A stretch of 64,000 nt of DNA, from NCBI GenBank assembly GCA_027922465.2, contig BQMF02000228.1, forward strand, positions 62,001 through 126,000. The letters run 5' to 3'. Shown piece by piece: positions 34,031 to 52,515 of this stretch; position 1 is the stretch's first letter; each line of letters opens with the position of its first letter. A program made the translations under genes and the position numbers. Below the pieces are notes generated by a model. It searched no databases, was not told the origin of the DNA, and was given only the letters and a program-made list of their open reading frames with translations. Source of the stretch: Turritopsis dohrnii (Eukaryota; Cnidaria; Hydrozoa; Anthoathecata; Oceaniidae).

Positions 34031-35272
34031 TCAAAGAGATGTCTCTTGAGTAACATGGGAAGGCAGAACACCTTTAGGGTCAAAGTAACTATTTTTAAGT
34101 TCGTACCTAGGTTTATAATTCAATATCTTGTGTTCTTCTACTTTAGCTCGATTTAGTAAAAGATCACAATTAGTCATAGTGTCTCTGAAATAAGGTGGTA
34201 TTGGAGCTACGATACTAACATCATCACCACCATCTAAACCTGGGATGATGACTTTTCGGGCAACTAAATGTAATGGGACAAGAGCACGCTGCCACGGCCG
34301 GATTTTTCCTTTACCAGTTTCAGATTTGACACCCGACATCTGCAGCAACTGCATCAATCGAAGTGGGAGTGGTTGTGGCCCATTGGGTCCAGAGTGGTGT
34401 TTATGGTCTCCAAGGATTGGGCAATTTAGTAACTGTGTTGCGTGAACACGAATTTGGTGTTTGTATCCGGTCCTTGAGCTAAACTCGCATAACATACAGG
34501 AATTGGAATTATTATCAAGGATCTCGAAATCTGTGGTGGCTTGCGCTTTTGTCGGCTGGAAAAAATAACATGTGAAAATAATGATGAAATGAAATGATGA
34601 AAATAACGAATTTACAAACGCATATTACACGTTCTTTTATTGGAAACTCGGCTTCTGAGCCTTCAGTTCGTTTCTTATCCATTTTCCTGTTGTATTAAGC
34701 ACAAGGAATTTCTCAGATTCTCATCATAAGTTGGACTTATTAGATGAGTTTCCTAGATTGCAGACCTTTTAAACGCTTTCTTACAAGAAAAATAAAAATA
34801 GGAATAGGTACTCTAGTAAAAAAAAAGGAATCACCTTCTTCGAAATAGATGTCTGCATGTATCTGTTATTGCTTCCCTCTGCTTTCACTAGATCACTAGA
34901 TAGTATACCACTGCGTCTTGAGCAACTTCCAACTAACACAGCCAGATAAGTCTTTAGAATTTTCCTTTCTTGTTGAAGACTGGCAATGTATGATGCCATG
35001 GACCTATCGTAGGTCAATAACAATACGCCAGAGACATTTTTATCCAATCTGTTTGCTAATTCTAAACTTCCAACTGGTAGTTCATATCTTTTTTCAAGAT
35101 CTGGCATCAAATCCATCAAGCTTCTCTTAACCCTAGGGCCGCCATGTACTGGCAGTCCATAAGGTTTCGCAATTGCAAGGAGGCCATCTTTTTTATACAG
35201 TTTCTTAATGCTGCTACTTGTTACATCAAAAGCACTCTTCTCTAATATCTTCCATTTCTTCAGAGAATTCAT
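34031..35272 (-). CDS. RPUSD4: Mitochondrial RNA pseudouridine synthase RPUSD4-like
   Basis: This enzyme isomerises uridine to pseudouridine in mitochondrial RNAs (16S rRNA and tRNA in human). Two coding exons are visible: 35272-34835 and 34555-34031, joined in phase 0, for 320 residues. The RluA fold is shown by KDGLLAIAKPYGLPVHGGP, then the catalytic loop ELANRLDKNVSGVLLL with the active Asp, YLAVLVG, and in exon 2 FSSRTGYKHQIRVHATQL and CPILGDHKHH with PLHLVARK. GLPVHGGP and an intact RLDK separate it from RPUSD3, which lacks the catalytic Asp. An acceptor AG lies directly before the ATG (exon begins TG-ATG at 35274), so an upstream exon, untranslated or carrying a transit peptide, may exist but was not found. 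Human RPUSD4 has 377 residues. Confidence 0.88.
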
Positions 35273-35274
35273 CA

Positions 35275-36017
35275 CTGAAAGGCAAACAATGAAGAGTGAT
35301 TCTGTGGACAAAAAACCCCTTTGTTGTCAGAAGTGAAAAATACCATATCTAAAACCTATTTTTACATTGATCGAATAACGTAATAAATGAAAGTAATGTT
35401 ACTACGTAAAGTATGTATAGGAAAATAATTGGTGAAACAATTGCAATAATGTAAGAATAACATGATGTATTTCGAAATTATTGTGTACTATATATACATT
35501 AGACATCACTGAATCAGTAATATAGGGAAAGGACAAGGAAATGTTCATTAATATTAGCACAATACATTTCATCATTATCCCAATGAAAATCTAGGCAGTG
35601 GCCACCACAAAAACAGAAGGCTTGGAGTTTAGTGGGACCTCCATCACTTTACTGATCGTAAAATTAAGACAAAGCAAATTGAATGATATTGACAAGTGAG
35701 TCTTAGCACACTCTTTGTGTGTAATTTTATTAAATTAAATCAAATTTTGTAATTGACCATGGCATACGCGAAATTACAACTTATATATATACATTTTTTA
35801 AATAACAAAATAAAAGACAAAAAAAACAACAAAAGCTCCGCTGCAGAAGAATTGAGATGGAAAACCACTCTGGACCCAGCTATTTTTGAAAGCAAATTTT
35901 ACTCCACTGAATCAACTGAATAATGCTATAGGTGATTTCTTGAGTTATCTAAACTGAGTGCAATTAATATTTTATGAAAGTTAGACTGCAGAAAGAAGTT
36001 TATACTTTACAAAACAG
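35275..36017. other. Region between RPUSD4 and TMEM222
   Basis: Expected to contain the RPUSD4 first exon or promoter and the TMEM222 3' UTR. I could not pick out a 5' exon with a supported donor. Sequence is AT-rich without clear repeats. Confidence 0.4.
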
Positions 36018-36551
36018 TTAATGTTTCAAATAAACTGCAACAGTAATTATAATGGAAATCAAAATTAGAAATGGTAACCATGTCTTTATAACCCCACGAA
36101 TATTCACATACTTCCCAAATAAAAATATTTGAAAGGCTAACTTTATCATATTCCAACGAGAGCTACCGTCATATTCCATCAAATTTAGTGCCATGGCAAC
36201 ATGCGAATGACAGTTATCACAACATAAGTTATGCATTCGATGTTTATACTCATCCGATGCTGCTGAAATTGACTGGTCCCAGTCCCCACGAAGTACTCTG
36301 GATGGATTCAATTGCAGATACCTGGTAGGGTTTCCAAAGGCCATATCATCCTCAGATACATAATATGGACCGGCAAAGTCTCGAATAATGCCTGATGAAT
36401 AAGCAATACCCATATGACCAATAAAAGGAAATAACCATGTTAGCAATGGAATTGGAGTCCAGACAATGCAATATGGATATCGGTTTTTGTTAATACATAT
36501 TTTTATTCTCACATCTTCCATGTTGTCAATTTGTTGGGAATTTGAGGCCAT
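36018..36551 (-). CDS. TMEM222: Transmembrane protein 222 (RTE1/DUF778 family)
   Basis: Intronless 177-residue frame from ATG 36551. It carries the family signature almost throughout: RYPYCIVWTPIPLLTWLFPF, IGHMGIAYSSGIIRDFAGPY, YVSEDDMAFGNPTRY, then EEYKHRMHNLCCDNCHSH-like DEYKHRMHNLCCDNCHSHVA and ALNLMEYDGSSRWNMI. Hydrophobic segments near residues 30-50 and 150-175 fit a small membrane protein. Plant RTE1 relatives act at ER/Golgi on an ethylene receptor; the animal protein's role is not established. Nothing is truncated. Confidence 0.96.
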   Translation of the reverse strand: MASNSQQIDNMEDVRIKICINKNRYPYCIVWTPIPLLTWLFPFIGHMGIAYSSGIIRDFAGPYYVSEDDMAFGNPTRYLQLNPSRVLRGDWDQSISAASDEYKHRMHNLCCDNCHSHVAMALNLMEYDGSSRWNMIKLAFQIFLFGKYVNIRGVIKTWLPFLILISIIITVAVYLKH

Positions 36552-36970
36552 TCAGCAAAATGCTAACTTTGACATGTGCAATCCTATAAAAGTAAGTGCC
36601 ACAATAATTTTTGAAGTGATGGGCATTATGTGCATGCAAATTACTGTCCGTTAATTTTTTGTATGAAAGATATGCAATAAAACAACATCATTATGTAACT
36701 ATATATACACATCAACCAGCCACAGTTACGAGTGGGTTTTGTCAGCAGAGTTCTTGAACAGCAACATGAAGATGCCTTACTATTTAGATTTCCTTCAGAA
36801 GGTCTGTAACATTGCTTCACTTAATTTAAAGGGATCTCTGTGCCCAAAAATTGTTTATGTAGTCTTTTTTTACAGCTTTACAATTCTGTTTCCCTGGGGA
36901 TTTTCCCTGGGGATTTAAGAACATCAAATTATACATTGGCTTAATGATGTAATACTGTAAGAATTAAATA

Positions 36971-37734
36971 CCGTAATCCTTCGAATAAGTGCCCCTCTCA
37001 AATAAGGACCCCTCTTGAATAAGCGCCTCCCCTTTTAAGAAAATAATTTTATAAGCGCCCCTCTCGAATAAGCGCCCCTCCCTTTGTTCTAGGGTGGGCG
37101 CTTATTCGAATTTTCGAAATTTACGGAGAAAATCGATTAAAAAATTCAATATCTTGAAGGGAGGGAAGAGAACACCTTGGAAAAGAAAACACTTTTTCTT
37201 TGACAATTTTTATTCTTTTTTGTTTTTCTTATCAGGAAACTTCTTAAATTCACCGTCTTCCATTATGTCAATATTGAGTATCTTCTTCTTTTCCTCTAAC
37301 ATCTCTCGCAAAATTTTAGCAAATCGTTTGTCTTTGGTTGTTGCTTTGTATATTGATATTTTGGTGTAACAATTAATGCATTTTTTTCTTCCAAGCATGA
37401 TTTATATTTTACAAAAATACAAAAAAATGTTTCTTATCTCGAAAAGCAGGAATAATTTGTAGCAGTAAAAGTTTCTTAAGTTTTGAAGATTCTAGTACTA
37501 GGTTCCTTATAAACCAGTTTATTATAAAAACGACAACGTGTATTTACGTGTTTTATTCTCCTGACAGATGTAAAACATGTGAAAAAGAACGTTGATCTTT
37601 GAATTTTTAAATCCTTATTTTTCGAAAAATATTTATAAGCGCCCCTTTCGAATAAGCGCCCATCTCGAATAAGCGCCCCCCTTAAAAGCAGAAAAATTAA
37701 ATAAGTGCCCGGGCGCTTATTCAAATGATTATGG
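36971..37734. mobile_element. 764-bp TA-flanked MITE with 'aataagcgcccc' ends
   Basis: The ends are inverted (CCGTAATCCTTCGAATAAG left; complement of CCATAATCATTTGAATAAG right), with TA duplications at 36969-36970 and 37735-37736. Several subterminal copies of 'cgaataagcgcccc' occur at 37000-37090 and 37640-37690. TA duplication and repeated subterminal motif fit a non-autonomous Tc1/mariner-pogo element. No transposase is left. Confidence 0.82.
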
Positions 37735-37919
37735 TAGAGAAATTTCGGCATTGATATTGGCACAATTGGTGTGAAATGCTTAAAATAGCTGTATCAAATC
37801 TACGCCTAATTTAATTTTTTAGAAGCTGCGCCAAACTTAATCTGCACCAAATTTAAATTTTCTCAAAAAAAATCAAAATTAACCTTAAAATAAGGTGAAT
37901 TTTTGAACAAATAGTCTAA

Positions 37920-38283
37920 GGGGCTGATTACATGATTCCGCCTTGCCGAGATGAATTTCAACTCGGTGTTATATGCAAAATTTTCATACCGTTTAGGCGG
38001 GACGGGACAAAACTAACCCTTTGTGTTTTGAATTTTTGACAAATTACGCATGCTCAAACCTCAAACTTGTCCTGGTTGACCGGGGCGAAGCAATTACATG
38101 GGGAAATTTCATCCCGCCTAACCGAGATCCCGGCTCTTGATAGCCGAGATCTCGGATAGGCGGGATGAAAATTTTATCATGTAATCGCGATGGGAAATTT
38201 ATGAAGATTTGACCAGAAAGCCAAGACCTCGGCAAGGCGGATGAAATTTCATCCAGGCTAACCGGGATCATGTAATCAGCCCC
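37920..38283. mobile_element. 364-bp PIF/Harbinger-type MITE
   Basis: Inverted ends GGGGCTGATTACATGAT with 3-bp duplication TAA (37917-37919 and 38284-38286). Interior is rich in 'ccgagatc' and 'ggcgggatgaaa' inverted motifs. The 3-bp duplication of TAA form is the PIF/Harbinger hallmark. Confidence 0.82.
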
Positions 38284-38286
38284 TAA

Positions 38287-39148
38287 ATTGCACCAAATTA
38301 AGTCTGTGCCAAATTTTAAAACATCCTGGATGCACCAAATTAAATCCATGCAAAAATTTCTCCACTCGTCCAAAATGATATTTCAAGAGATGATTGAACT
38401 GGCAAAGTTGTTTAAGAACTCTTTGTACAGTTTTTGGAAATTCTGTCTCCTTCCTTAGGGCAGATATTTTGGATTTAAAAATCATCAAAGCGATGCAGAT
38501 GTATAAGATGTATTTTGTTAGTGTGAATAACTTCTGAATTAATAAATACTATGACTTCATTCTTCTATCAATCAACTCCGAGTGGGAGCCATTATTTCAT
38601 AGTAACTCACAAAGATGTAATATTAACCATATCTAAAGTTATTGCAATGAGAAAAATGTATTTTACCATGCATTCATTGAGCCCTTCTCTCTGTCCTCTA
38701 TCTATTTCTCTGAATATCACTGCACTGGTATGCAGGAAATTTTTGCAAGTAAAAAAGGCCATTCGTGGGGTTTTTGCCACTCTTATATTTTTAGATCACA
38801 AACTTCGCAAATAGTTATTGCTTAAGCAAACCTTAATATAATCAAGTTTGTTCTGATTTTATCAGCTATATATCGATTATTTCGCTTTGTATTATTTTTC
38901 TGAATTCTAGATAGGTAAAATTAGATGTTGCCGTTCTAGATGAAGATGCTATTGTAAACTCTTGTTTGACCAGACAAAACCTAGATTATACTAAAGGTAC
39001 AAAGAACAAGGTTTTAAATCCCCATAAAAATACCTACTTTGCGTGAAGAGAAAAAAAATTGCTGCAAGTCTCACTCATCCAAACTGTGCAAAAATGTTTT
39101 GTCTTGATTGGAACATGTTTTTCACTGCGCGCGCTTCGCCCTCTCCTC
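38287..39148. other. Intergenic sequence
   Basis: No gene or clear element. Short AT-rich repeats with 'caccaaattaa' occur on both sides of the preceding MITE (around 37840 and 38290-38340), which suggests the MITE landed in a small local repeat. Confidence 0.4.
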
Positions 39149-39151
39149 TAA

Positions 39152-39371
39152 AGCCGGTTTTCCACTAGACGGAATATTCAGCGTGGTGCGGTTATTGTTT
39201 TTCCTCCACGTGATCACTATTTGAACCATTTGATTGGCTGGCGGAATATTCCGCGGCGGAAAAGTTGAACTTGATCCGACTTTTCCTCCGCGGACGCTTT
39301 CGGCGGAATTTCTTAAAAAAACAAAAGCCGCTAGACTCAAGCGGAATATTCCGCCTAGTGGAAAACCGGCT
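39152..39371. mobile_element. 220-bp PIF/Harbinger-type MITE
   Basis: Inverted ends AGCCGGTTTTCCACTAG, with TAA duplications (39149-39151 and 39372-39374). Interior carries several 'ggaatattccgc' palindromes. Short size and TAA duplication identify it as a Harbinger-type MITE. Confidence 0.85.
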
Positions 39372-39562
39372 TAACACACTGTATGTAAACACCACCACCC
39401 ACACGCCACCCCATCCCGCTAGTCTTTTTGTATCATTTTAAATTCACAAAATGGTTCAATACGCTGTTATCTCGGAGATTTTAACTTCTTCTTCCTTTAA
39501 CTTTTTCGCACCGAACATTTGATATAAGTGATGGCAGTTCATCAGGAGGTAGGAGCATTGCG

Positions 39563-40790
39563 ATTATTATTGTTATTATTATTATTATTATTAATGAAAT
39601 ATATTTGGCATTTCCACATTACATGGCTATTCGTCCAAAATTTTAAAACATATATACATTGTTAAAACATTATTATAAATATATTATTATATAAAAATTA
39701 AAAACTTGGTTAGAAAGGGAGAAGTAGCTGACTGGAACATATAATGAAACAAAATGGAGGCGGAACTTAGTCAGGATTGGAAACCGCTAGGAGTGGACAA
39801 AAAATAAATTAAATAAATTAACACCTAACAAAGGCTAAATATATACTAAATAAATAATTCAAACAAAAAGAAACATTAGAATAAAAAATAATTACTTAGG
39901 TTATTTCAAAGTTCAAGCAAGCAAGAGCTTGGTCAATTAAATAATTTTTGCAGTTTGTTACAATTTTTTTGCACTGGGGTTCTTGTCGTATATTTATAGA
40001 CAGCTCATTGAAGATTTTAAAGGCGTCATTTTGTAGGAAATTTGTAACGATGTCTTCTTGCAACAAAGTACTGTCATTGTACCGAAGCGATCTTGTTTTC
40101 TTCTTTTCTTGAAATTGCAGGTAAACTGGAAGAACATCGTCATATATCGACTTGTACACAAGTTTTAGGAGTGATAAATGCATTCTTTCCTTTCACTGGT
40201 AACCAACCAAGTTGAATCACATCAGACGTACTACACCATCGACCAGTAACAAACGATGCAGCACAGTTCACAACTTTCTGTAAGCGCTTTATCGAATACG
40301 CAGGTGCATTTAAGAACAAAACATTGCAGTAATCAGGTTTCAGCAAGTTGCTTTCGCATCTGATACGGTGTGAAACGTTGGATCTTACGTAAACTGACCA
40401 ATGTCCCATTACATTTTCTGATCAGGTTATTCAAATGATCGTTCCACTACTGCATATGTTGATCGAATGTAACCCCAAATATTTTCCAAGATGATACTCG
40501 ATCGAGGAAGGTGTCGTTCAGCTAACACGTCTTCTCCGTCTAAGTTGTGGATATTAGCTAATCTTCTACCGGAAAATAGCATAACCTCGCTCAGTACTTG
40601 TGTGGATTTTTCTGCACAGTTTTTAAGGTCAGATACTTTGCAGTGATTATAAAACGTTGTATCGTCAGCGTATTGCAAAATAGTTGACGAGGTTATGGCA
40701 TCTTGCATATCGGTGACGTATAGGTTGAAGAGAACATATTTACAAAATTCTGTTCTACCTTTGGGTCCTGTGGTAAAAAATATAAGTGCA
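39563..40790 (-). mobile_element. LINE fragment (CR1/L2-like), 5' truncated, (ATT)n 3' end
   Basis: On the minus strand the element retains part of a reverse transcriptase with ILQYADDTTFY near 40670, then KPDYCNVLFLNAPAYSIKRL and LGWLPVKGK (thumb region) after a shift, and a C-terminal piece at 40183-39896. Its 3' UTR runs to a run of ATT units at 39566-39592. The same 3' end occurs at 52135-52515, which supports a mobile family. It is broken by several frameshifts. Confidence 0.8.
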
Positions 40791-40950
40791 AAATAAAATA
40801 AAATTTGAGGTAAAATTTCCAGTTATAAAGTTATAAAGTTTAAAATCTAAAATCAGTAAAAGATAATTATTCCTAGTAAACACACATAGCGCCTTGACGC
40901 TAAAAGACGTCGGATAGATCAGAGAATAACGTCTGCATGTGCTTAGTTAG

Positions 40951-41215
40951 TTAGTAGTTAAAATATTTGTTATATAGTTTGTTAAACTCTGGCATAGAAG
41001 TTGCACTTTTTATGTCAAATGGCAGTTCATTGAAACATTGTGCACCGTAAAAGAAGAAACTTCTTTTTGTTCTTTCCAGTCTTACTCTAGGTAAGCGAAT
41101 AATTTTATTACAGTTTCTAGTGTTGTTTCTCATGATGGTAAAGTAGTTTTTGAAATTTTCACACACGTTTCCATGTATACAGTTAAATACTTGTGTTGTC
41201 AACCGTTTTCTTGAA
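40951..41215 (-). pseudogene. C-terminal LINE reverse transcriptase fragment
   Basis: Sequence RLTTQVFNCIHGNVCENF, IIRLPRVRLERTKRSFFF and YGAQCFNELPFDIKSATSM is the usual C-terminal end of a CR1/jockey-type ORF2. It is fused in frame to an unrelated upstream fragment at 41215, so two transposon remnants meet here. Confidence 0.65.
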
Positions 41216-41721
41216 TACCACGAATAGAGAGGTTTTTCGGCACTTTTCTCCATCATATTCCCGTTTGCTGTGAAGATCAACGGAGTAAATGATCCACGTT
41301 CCACTTGAAATATCCTATTGCTATAATAGGATCTCTTCTATTTTCGCTTGTTGACAATAAATGCGTTTTCAGGATTTGGTTTACGTACTTGGAGCGTAGA
41401 TATCAAATAACTTAACGTAAAAAAGAGCTCATCGGCTACGCATCCTCTTGCTCCGTCAGTCGTTAAAGTTCTTCTTCACTCAAGGTTGCAGTGCTGATTC
41501 AATTACCATTTCTTTCTTAATTTCTTCTGTAATTGCTGGAATGGCCAGAACTTATTGTGTTTTTGGCACACAATAGACATCAGAGAGCGCGTAATAATCT
41601 GTATGGTGAAGGATTTCCCACAAGCACAAGCAGGTGGTAAGTGCTTCAAATCCCACTTGTATCCCTCAATGCAATTACATCTAAAAGTTCTCCTTTTTGA
41701 CAGATTTAGATTTAAAACCAA
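41215..41721 (-). pseudogene. Retrotransposon-derived fragment with CACGKSF motif
   Basis: On the minus strand WDLKHLPPACACGKSFTIQ (near 41640) is followed downstream by MERGSFTPLIFTANGNMMEK (41304-41245). The pair 'W.L...P..C.CG..F..' and 'E.GSFTPLVF...GGM' belongs to a protein tail found next to reverse transcriptases in many invertebrate repeats. The frame is broken between the two. The exact element class is uncertain. Confidence 0.45.
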
Positions 41722-42577
41722 TTAGAAGCTCCTTTCATCCTGAGCACAAACAAGGTTGTTTGCGCTTTGGTCTAGTTATCACATCGTTTCTTGTACATTT
41801 TTTGGTAGCAGTTGTTGCCTTCTTAAGCTTCCGTGTTTCTTTATGTTGTTCTTGATTGAAAGATTGTTCTGTGGGAGTTCTTTTGCTTGATTGATGATGC
41901 TGTTTGTGAAATCCTTGCTCATCTCCTTGGAGTTCTCTCTGACATTCTTTTCAGAGGAGGCGTAGACGTAGCTAGAGCTCAGTCAAAATTTCATTTACAG
42001 TAGAAAAGGAAAACCGTGTAAGTAACCTAATCGCCACTCAAGACTGAAAAGAAATATCGTAATGTTGGACTCGTACATTTTTTTTGACTGACCCTGAAGA
42101 CTCTGCTTTTTCCATCATTTTGGCAACTGGTATACTACCCAGCCTGGACATGTAGCGAGAGTAATTCTATTTTTCGTTTTTGTTGCATAAATAAATAACC
42201 TTCTGTTCATCATGTAAGAATGAGATCATAAACAATTGCATGATAGACTGTGCCATTTTCAAAGAAGTGGGAAGACCTTCACATAAGCATTCATATTGAA
42301 ACTGTAAACAAATCTTTCAATTTATTGTTTCATTAACTGACTAGAGGTGTCATTCCTATGGTGTAGTAAATGCTTTGTTTTTGCGATTAAGCAAAAATTT
42401 GGCTTCTTTTGGAAATTCATCAGGAATTTTGGCCCCACATTTCTTTAAAAATTGAGTATTCTACCACCTTTGTTGTTGAACAACCAGCTGCAATACAACC
42501 GCTGCAATACATACATTTTCTAGTCCTACGGGCTTCAAAAACTACTGAACTAATCCTAGATCCGATCATTTTCTTAA
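41722..42577. other. Repeat-derived spacer
   Basis: No intact gene. The part next to 41722 likely continues the same retroelement remnant but lacks a readable frame. The rest is AT-rich with no structure that I can support. Confidence 0.35.
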
Positions 42578-42823
42578 AGCCGTTTTCCACTTCCGTAAAA
42601 TTTTCCGCGGAAAGAAAAGGGGCGGAGGAGCACCAGCAGAGAAAGAAATTGATTGGATATATTCTTTCGTTCTTTTCCGTTCATGACCGCTGAACGGTCA
42701 GAGAAAGTTGAAACGGGTTCCACTACTTCTCAGAGAAAAGAAAGGAAAGAAATAAATCATTCAGATGTTGGTATTACTTTTGATCGTTCCTGTCCGCGGA
42801 AAAGTTATAGAAATTGGAAAACG
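42578..42823. mobile_element. Possible MITE with 'gccgttttccac' ends
   Basis: The left end 'aaagccgttttccactt' and the right end 'aattggaaaacggtac' are approximate inverted repeats, with 'ttccgcgga' near both ends. The sequence resembles the Harbinger-type MITE at 39152-39371 in its ends. A clean target duplication was not found. Confidence 0.4.
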
Positions 42824-42889
42824 GTACAAATCCAAAAAAATTTTTTCTATTAAATCAGAAGGTTTGCGTCGGAAGCAAGAGCTAGGTGC

Positions 42890-44070
42890 TTACATTTTTT
42901 TTTTTTTTTTTTTTATTTTTTTTTTTTATAAGTATATTACACAAAACAAAAATATATACAAGCATACAAGCAACCCCTATCCTCGCAAGGCACAAAGTGA
43001 TATCGCCAAGGATAGGGACCGAGAAACAAAAAATAAATAGATAAATAAATAATAAACGTAAATAAATAGAGATCTATAACAGTGGTCCGCTGAAACGATT
43101 CGAGTCACAAATAAACTTGATAACTATATCTAAAATTTTCCGATTTGTTTTTGTATCGAGTCTAAGATCACCAAATAGAAGAATCCTACAAAGGAAAACA
43201 GGATTAAGCGGAAATAAATGTATACTGAGATTCCGAAGACCGTCTAGCATTGCGAGCCTATCATTTGAGTAATTCGAGCAATGCAACAGGAAATGTTCTG
43301 TAGTTTCAATTGAATTTGTCCTACAATTACAAAAGGGATCAACTGTGTCATAAAAATTGTGACGAAATTTATGCTCTCTCAGGTGACTGAACCCAACCCT
43401 GAGGCGAGTCAGCAAGATCACTCCTCGGGTGTTTTTTGCCTTGAAGGTGGATTCTCCTTTAGGTCGTACGAATTTGAGAATAGCACATTTGAATCTGGAA
43501 ATTGAGGGGAGATCACGTATTCGACTATCCAGTTTATTCCACTCAGATACACAAAACGGAAAGAAGGAAGCGCGATATCGATCAGTCCTTGAATACAACG
43601 AGTAAAAGGGAGGTCTTGCTCTAAGGTTTGCTGAAGCTCTGTTCAGAGGTGGAAGGTATTCAGATAAATACTGTGGTGCCATCCCCTTCACAATTTTGTA
43701 GAAAAAAGTAAGTCTTCTAGTATAACGTCTATCACATAAACTCTCGAGACCTAGTTCAGAGTATAGCTTCTCTCTAGAAGTTCCACGAAAGCAGCCTGTT
43801 ATTGCAAGACATGCGTTATATTGAATAGCTTCAATCCTTTGAGAAAAAGTAAAGTTTCCTGGATAGTCGTATACGATATCCCCGTAGTCTAAATGAGGTC
43901 TTACGAAGGCTTTGTATATCGCTAGAAGTGAATCCCTTGGAAGGAACTTGCGAAGTCTATTTATAAGACCAATAACTTTGTTGGCCTTTAAAGTCTTCTC
44001 ATTGAGATGACGATCGAAGGCTAGCTTGCTATCCAGAATGAGACCTAAATGTTTACATCCCAACATACAA
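42890..44070 (-). mobile_element. 5'-truncated LINE with poly(A) tail
   Basis: The plus strand shows a T-run at 42894-42928, the poly(A) tail of a minus-strand LINE. Upstream in the element is an intact 330-codon frame (44066-43074) from the C-terminal half of reverse transcriptase: HLGLILDSKLAFDRHLNEK, AIYKAFVRPHLDYGDIVYD and then the cysteine/histidine tail CNCRTNSIETTEHFLLHC. The 5' part, including the catalytic site, is missing, as usual for truncated LINE copies. Confidence 0.85.
43074..44066 (-). pseudogene. LINE reverse transcriptase C-terminal half
   Basis: Open 330-codon frame with the RT thumb and the C-terminal segment YTRRLTFFYKIVKGMAPQYL, WNKLDSRIRDLPSISRFK and a terminal zinc-binding-like cluster CNCRTN...HFLLHC. 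No start or catalytic YADD motif is present. The frame is uninterrupted, so the insertion is probably not very old. Confidence 0.8.
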
Positions 44071-44417
44071 ACCCTTACCCAATTTCTTTAGAACTGCGGT
44101 TTCGTAATGGAGAGACAAGTTAACACACACAAGAAAATTTCACAATAGCAAGACCCGTCTTGAAATGTTTACCGATGCAAGAGGATATGGAGGAACGGTG
44201 GGGAAAGAAGACAGTCGTACATCAAAGGCTTTTTATATATTAGATATATTATAATATTTATCTACAAAATAGAAGAGGCTGGCTTGCAAGTCCTTCCAAA
44301 AGCACATGTAAGAAAATTATTATCACGCAATTAGGAAGTAAGCAATCAGGACCACAAGAAAAACAAATAAGAAATATGAAGTATACAAAGGCAACTAAAT
44401 AAATACATGGAGAAATC

Positions 44418-51671
<7,254 letters not shown>

Positions 51672-52134
51672 TTTTGTAATCTATGTCCTACAACATAAAA
51701 TCATAAAATTGAATATTCACATCAGATAATTATGCACAGAATGGAATGCACAGAAAATTATTGAATTACATACCACTTAAAAACAATAGAACAAAATAAA
51801 TGAACAAAAAATATATTTTAAACTCACAGAATGGACTTTCAGCACAAAAACTAAAGCTAGTCAGTAGAAGATTGGCAGACACAGATATTTTAGGAATATT
51901 GTGAGTTTACTGAAATCAATAACTGTAAACATAACATACAAGTCTTCCTACTTCGATTAAACTTCAAGATGCAAAACAGATTCAGGTTCATGAATCTATT
52001 TGTTTGTGCAACTTTGGCAAGTCTGAAGTCAATAACCTTAGCACTTTTAGCTACAATAAATGTTATATGAGCACTATGAGAATACATTGTGTCAAGGCAT
52101 TGTCACTTGCTGCCTATGAACAACTTTCAGAATG
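51672..52134. other. Upstream region of ODAD3
   Basis: Region 5' to the ODAD3 start. No RFX-type X-box palindrome that I could defend, although ciliary genes often carry one. No ORF. Confidence 0.35.
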
Positions 52135-52515
52135 TTATTATTATTATTATTATTATTAATGAAATATATTTGGCATTTCCACATTACATATGGCTATTCG
52201 TCCAAAATTTTAAAATATATATACCTTATTAAAACATTATTATAAATATATTATTATATAAATTAAAAACTTGTAAAAAGGGAGAAGTAGCTGACTGGAA
52301 CATATAATGAAACAAAATGGAGGCGGAACTTAGTCAGGATCGGAAACCGCTAGGAGTGGGCAAAAAATAAATTAAATAAATTAACACCTAACAAAGGCTA
52401 AATATATACTAAATAAATAATTCAAACAAAAAGAAACATTAGAACAAAAAATAATTACTTAGGCTATTTCAAAGTTCGAGCAAGAGCTTTGTCAATTAAA
52501 TAATTTTTGCAGTTA
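52135..52515 (-). mobile_element. LINE 3'-end fragment, same family as 39563-40790
   Basis: About 380 bp matching 39566-39950 at roughly 95% by eye, from the (ATT)n end through 'ggagaagtagctgactggaa' and 'cacctaacaaaggctaaat' to 'gtcaattaaataatttttgcag'. It is a short 5'-truncated copy. Confidence 0.9.

Noticed and set aside
37094..37763. Lys/Phe-rich ORFs on both strands
   Set aside because: They fall inside the 764-bp MITE and come from its repeated termini.
38044..38373. 109-codon minus ORF
   Set aside because: Composed of the inverted repeats of the 364-bp Harbinger-type MITE.
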